NCBI GenBank assembly: GCA_963724015.1
Contig: CAVRTM010000009.1
Coordinates: forward strand, 24,175 to 88,174
Length of the DNA stretch: 64,000 nt
Direction of reading: 5' to 3'
Source: CAVRTM01 sp963724015
Lineage (GTDB): Bacteria; Actinomycetota; Actinomycetes; Actinomycetales; Dermatophilaceae
Shown here: positions 60,799 through 64,000 of the stretch, piece after piece
Layout: each line of letters opens with the position of its first letter
How positions within the stretch are numbered: the stretch's first letter is position 1
Made by a program: the position numbers and the translations under genes
The notes under the pieces: generated by a model
What the model was told of the DNA's origin: nothing
Database searches by the model: none
Seen by the model: only the letters and a program-made list of their open reading frames with translations

Positions 60799-61965
60799 GG
60801 AAGACAGATGTCGTTTGCCTAGCTACCGCTGACTGGGATGCCGAACTGTGGACAAACAAGCAGCATCTGATGTCTCGACTGGCGCTGCATGGACATCGCG
60901 TACTTTACGTTGATTCCCTCGGGTTACGCGCCCCTGCGCTATCATCACGTGACGTTCGGCGCGTTGTATCCCGGCTCTCTAACTGGCACGTAACGGCTAG
61001 GCAAGTGAGTCCTCAACTGCTTCGGGATAGCCCTATTGTGCTGCCTTTCTCCCACACCTGGGCGCAGCGACTAAACCGCTTTCTTCTCACAAACAGATTC
61101 AAGCGCAACTTCCGGCGATATCGTCTGCGCGCACCAGTTCTTTGGACGTACACGCCTGCTGCGCTGCAAGTCTTCAATCGAAGGGATTACAGCGCGCTTA
61201 TCTATCACTGTGTCGATGACTTAGGGGCCTATCCCGGGATTGACAGGGATTCCTTCCGCCGTCAAGAGGCGGCGCTGGTCGCAACTGCCGACGTTTGTAT
61301 CGCATCGTCGCCGCCTTGGCGAGGTCACTTGAAGAGACGGGGACAGGAGGGTCCTCTATTGGCCAAATCCAGCAGACGTGCAACAGTTTCTACCTGTTTC
61401 GCAAAGGGTGACAACGGTGAGAGATCGCCCTCTGATCGGCTTCGTCGGGGCGGTGCAGGAGCATAAAGTCGACGTGGAGCTCATCGTCGCCGCAGCAAAG
61501 TTGAGGCCAGAGTGGGACTTTCGTCTGGTAGGGCCTCGCGGGTTAGGGCTCGCAAAATCCTCCATGAGTAATTTCCGTTGGCCTGACAACGTTGAAACAC
61601 GCGATGGCGTTCCACATGCTGAACTGCATGCTGTTATGGCGGAACTCGATGCGGCCCTCATCCCGTACCGGATCAACGAATACACCAATGGTGTCTTCCC
61701 GATGAAGGTGTTCGAATACCTCGCATCGGGACTACCGGTGGTGCTGACACCCCTTCCCAGTCTCGTTGGAGAAGTCGACCATGTGGTGTTTGCGTCGACA
61801 GCTGAGGAGACAGTGACAGCTCTGGACGGGCTCCTCGAAAGTGACGTTGATTCCACGGTTTTTCGGACCCTGCGTGCTGACTACGCAGCAGGGCACTCGT
61901 GGGAAGGGCGTACGGCGGAGGCGGCACGGTTGCTCTCCGCTGTTGGAGAAGGCCGCGATGTCTGA
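60795..61965 (+). pseudogene. Glycosyltransferase (TuaH-like), one frameshift
   Basis: ATG at 60795 overlaps the flippase stop (ATGA). The protein begins MRKTDVVCLATADWDAELWTNKQ and HLMSRLALHGHRVLYVDS, like teichuronic-acid glycosyltransferase TuaH and relatives. The middle has ALIYHCVDDLGAYPG. At about 61340-61360 the frame moves by one; the continuation reads YWPNPADVQQFLPVSQR and then PLIGFVGAVQEHKVDVELI, NEYTNGVFPMKVFEYLASGLPVV, ending at 61965. About 390 residues when joined. It overlaps the next gene by 8 bases, so the locus is one operon. Confidence 0.72.
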
Positions 61966-63103
61966 CAGCGTAGACGTGATGGTTGTGGCAGTGGAAAACG
62001 TTTGGCCGAGCCGCCAGGGGGGTCAAATGCGGGTGGCAGGTTTGGTAGAGGCGCTGCGGAGGCGTTTTAGCGTGGCCGTCGCGGCTCCGGGCGCAGTGCC
62101 AGCTGACGAGGCGCCTGTTAAGACGTTCAGCTTGGGACAGTCGTCACGGGGCTCATCCGTGCTTGGCTTCCTGTCGGGTGAGCCCCCCCGCCTGGGCCGC
62201 AGTCAATTGGGGGCGGAGGTCGGTGGAAGACTCTCTGGTCTCACGAGGCATCTTCAACCGAAGGCGGTCGTGTTCACGCATAGTTACTTGGCGGCGGTTG
62301 CTCCGCCTTCTTCCAAGTGCCGTTCGCGGTTGACTTCGCGAACATCGAGCGACACCGGCTTAGATCATTCACGACGGCGGGGCCCTTCAAGAATCGGCTC
62401 TCGGCGGCGATCGAGATGTCGAAGTCGTACAGATGGGAGCCCCGTCTAGCCCGACAGGCGGACCTTTGTATGGCGCTGTCGCCATCAGACGTGCAAACCG
62501 TGGCGGGATGGGGCACTAATGCGGCGTACGTGCCGAACGGTTTGCCGGGCGGGGGGCGGCCCGGCAGGTCGCCGGCAGACGGGTACGTTCTGTTCTTAGC
62601 AGATCCGGACTATGCGCCCAATCTCCACGCGGGTGAGTGGTTGTTAGAGCACGTCTGGCCTCTTGTTTTGGAGATGTTGCCTACTGCGCGGTTGGTAATT
62701 GCGGGGCGACGATCGTCCGAGGTCTTCGGTTCTTGGGCGAAAGCTCCGGCGTGACGGTGGTGGGGGAGGTGCCGGATGTCGCACCCCTTTATGAATCCGC
62801 CGCCGTCGTGGCCGCACCAGTGTCGTCCGGGGGCGGTCAGCAGTTGAAGATCATTGAAGCGATCTCGTACGAGCGGACCCTTGTGGCGTTACCATACTCA
62901 GCCCTCTCGGTGCCTGACGGATTCGCGTCGCTATGCACAGTGGCCGAGCGGCCGGAAGACTTCGCGATGCGGCTGGTGTCCGCGCTGGGTCATCCGGAGT
63001 CTCGATGGGCGCAGGAGCATCTGCTCGTAAGACGGGCGCGGCGCTGCCAACTTGGCACATGACAGCGCGCCCACTGGTGGAGTGGATGGAGGGTTACGTA
63101 TGA
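61958..63103 (+). pseudogene. Glycosyltransferase family 4-like, frameshifted
   Basis: ATG at 61958 begins MSDSVDVMVVAVENVWPSRQ and GGQMRVAGLVEALRRRF. The frame changes near 62300 (to VDFANIERHRLRSF and LCMALSPSDVQTVAGW), near 62730 (to GVTVVGEVPDVAPLYESAAVV and APVSSGGGQQLKIIEA), and near 63030 before a stop at 63101-63103 that overlaps the next ATG. The joined protein is about 380 residues. The motif set (donor-site GGGQQLKIIEAISY) fits retaining glycosyltransferases. Substrate unknown. Confidence 0.68.
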
Positions 63104-64000
63104 ATCTCCCAGATAAAGTTCACCTAATAGAGCCGGGAGGCCACGGAGGCATATTTCAACATGCCGCGGAAGTCGGTCGATTGCTCGCAATCGCCGGGGT
63201 GACCCCGACTGTGCATACGGCGTCCGATCACGAGCCCATGGTCATGTTTGGCGTCCGTTTTTGCGGGTGCATACGGTGGCACCGGCATATCGAGAGGCAA
63301 TGGATCCGTCGGCCTCTCATCGCGGTTGATTACGTGACGCGAACCCTTCGTCACCTTCGGGGTGCGACGGCCGGTGAAACCTCGCATGTTCAGGGGACGT
63401 TTATCGCCCCACTGTACGTGCTGACGTTGTTGGCACTGCGGAAACGTTCCGCCCGCCTGATTTTTAGCCCGCACAATACATTTTCCCGGGCGGGGCGTCA
63501 CTGGGAGGAATGGGCGTTGCAGTGGGCGGTGAGACTGCCTGATGCTGTAGTGGCCTACTCGGCGGTCGACATGCAAATTCTTGATGGTTGGGGCGTGAGA
63601 GCAATCAAATGCCCTCTCGTGCAGGTTTTACCCCAAGTGAATTCAGCCAGCGTGAATCTGTGGCGTCAGCGACTGGATGGCTCCCCGGAGTGCCGCTTCT
63701 GCTGAGTGCGGGTCAGATCCGGCCTGACAAGGGTGTCGATGCGTTGATCCGTGCGAGCAAACTGCTGCCAATGACGGTGCGTATAGCAGTCGTCGGTGAG
63801 GATACGGGCGCGTTGGAGGAGTACAAGCGCGTTGCCTTGGAGGAAGGGGTTGATGTGGCTTGGATTGTCGACTTCCTCCCGTTAAGCGACTTCGCGGCGG
63901 CGATTGCGGCCGCTGATGCTGTCGTCCTGCCATACGCCCAAGCAAGCCAGAGCGGGGTTATCGCCCTCGCCTCTGGACTGGGCACTCCGACAGTGGCATA
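63100..64000 (+). pseudogene. Glycosyltransferase family 4-like, frameshifted and cut by the window end
   Basis: ATG at 63100 overlaps the preceding stop. The start MNLPDKVHLIEPGGHGGIFQH resembles family 4 enzymes acting on polysaccharide intermediates, with HVQGTFIAPLYVLTLLAL, FSPHNTFSRAG and DAVVAYSAVDMQIL. Near 63685-63700 the frame shifts; the other frame continues to the end of the window with SAGQIRPDKGVDALIRASKLL, AVVGEDTG, and DAVVLPYAQASQSGVIALA, which is the nucleotide-sugar binding domain. The gene continues beyond 64000. Confidence 0.68.

Overview
This window is a GC-rich (about 70-75% by eye) chromosomal segment of an actinobacterium. Support for this: GTG starts, dense 4-base gene overlaps, a GTTCACC-type PHO box, the mutT1-ppk1 pairing, treY-treZ, an LAXTG sortase substrate and several actinobacterial small proteins. 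Family and genus are not determined. I saw no rRNA, tRNA, CRISPR array or transposase.

Layout. (1) 1-9 kb: the end of a patatin-like gene, a divergent nuclease/phospholipase D pair, two zinc alcohol dehydrogenases, a secreted peptidoglycan-binding peptidase-like protein, an IclR regulator and a secreted SNase-fold protein with a long structured leader. (2) 9.2-14.8 kb: a tight four-gene operon (lactonase-like metallo-hydrolase, hydroxyacid-oxoacid transhydrogenase, zinc-ribbon protein, FAD/Fe-S D-2-hydroxyglutarate dehydrogenase-like protein) that reads as a gamma-lactone / 4-hydroxybutyrate pathway. (3) 16.5-24.6 kb: a nine-gene V/A-type ATPase operon facing away from a CPA1 cation/proton antiporter. 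(4) 26-34 kb: small proteins, a second copy of the 3.4-kb alcohol dehydrogenase, an SDR, a FAD oxidoreductase and a DUF3516 helicase. (5) 34-39 kb: treY-treZ, making trehalose from maltooligosaccharides. (6) 40-53 kb: phosphate handling, with a PhoU-like/PiT pair, pstSCAB behind PHO boxes, and mutT1-ppk1 (uptake, phosphate sensing, polyphosphate). (7) 52.8-54.6 kb: secreted TasA-like and sortase-anchored surface proteins. (8) 54.7-64 kb: an exopolysaccharide locus (DUF4012 protein, UDP-sugar dehydrogenase, glycosyltransferases, flippase) whose distal part has visibly lower GC.

Two cross-cutting features. First, a family of 69-bp imperfect palindromes with ACTTTGTGCC / GGCACAAAGT ends occurs six times in two clusters, with copies about 150 bp apart. 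One copy lies between two genes that share a single open frame. Second, many conserved genes are broken by single-base indels: V-ATPase A and B, the helicase, the FAD oxidoreductase, and almost every gene after about 55.7 kb. Indel density rises sharply toward the right end and in most cases one base restores the expected protein. Sequencing or assembly error is therefore the leading explanation, and I annotate these as single genes with frameshifts.
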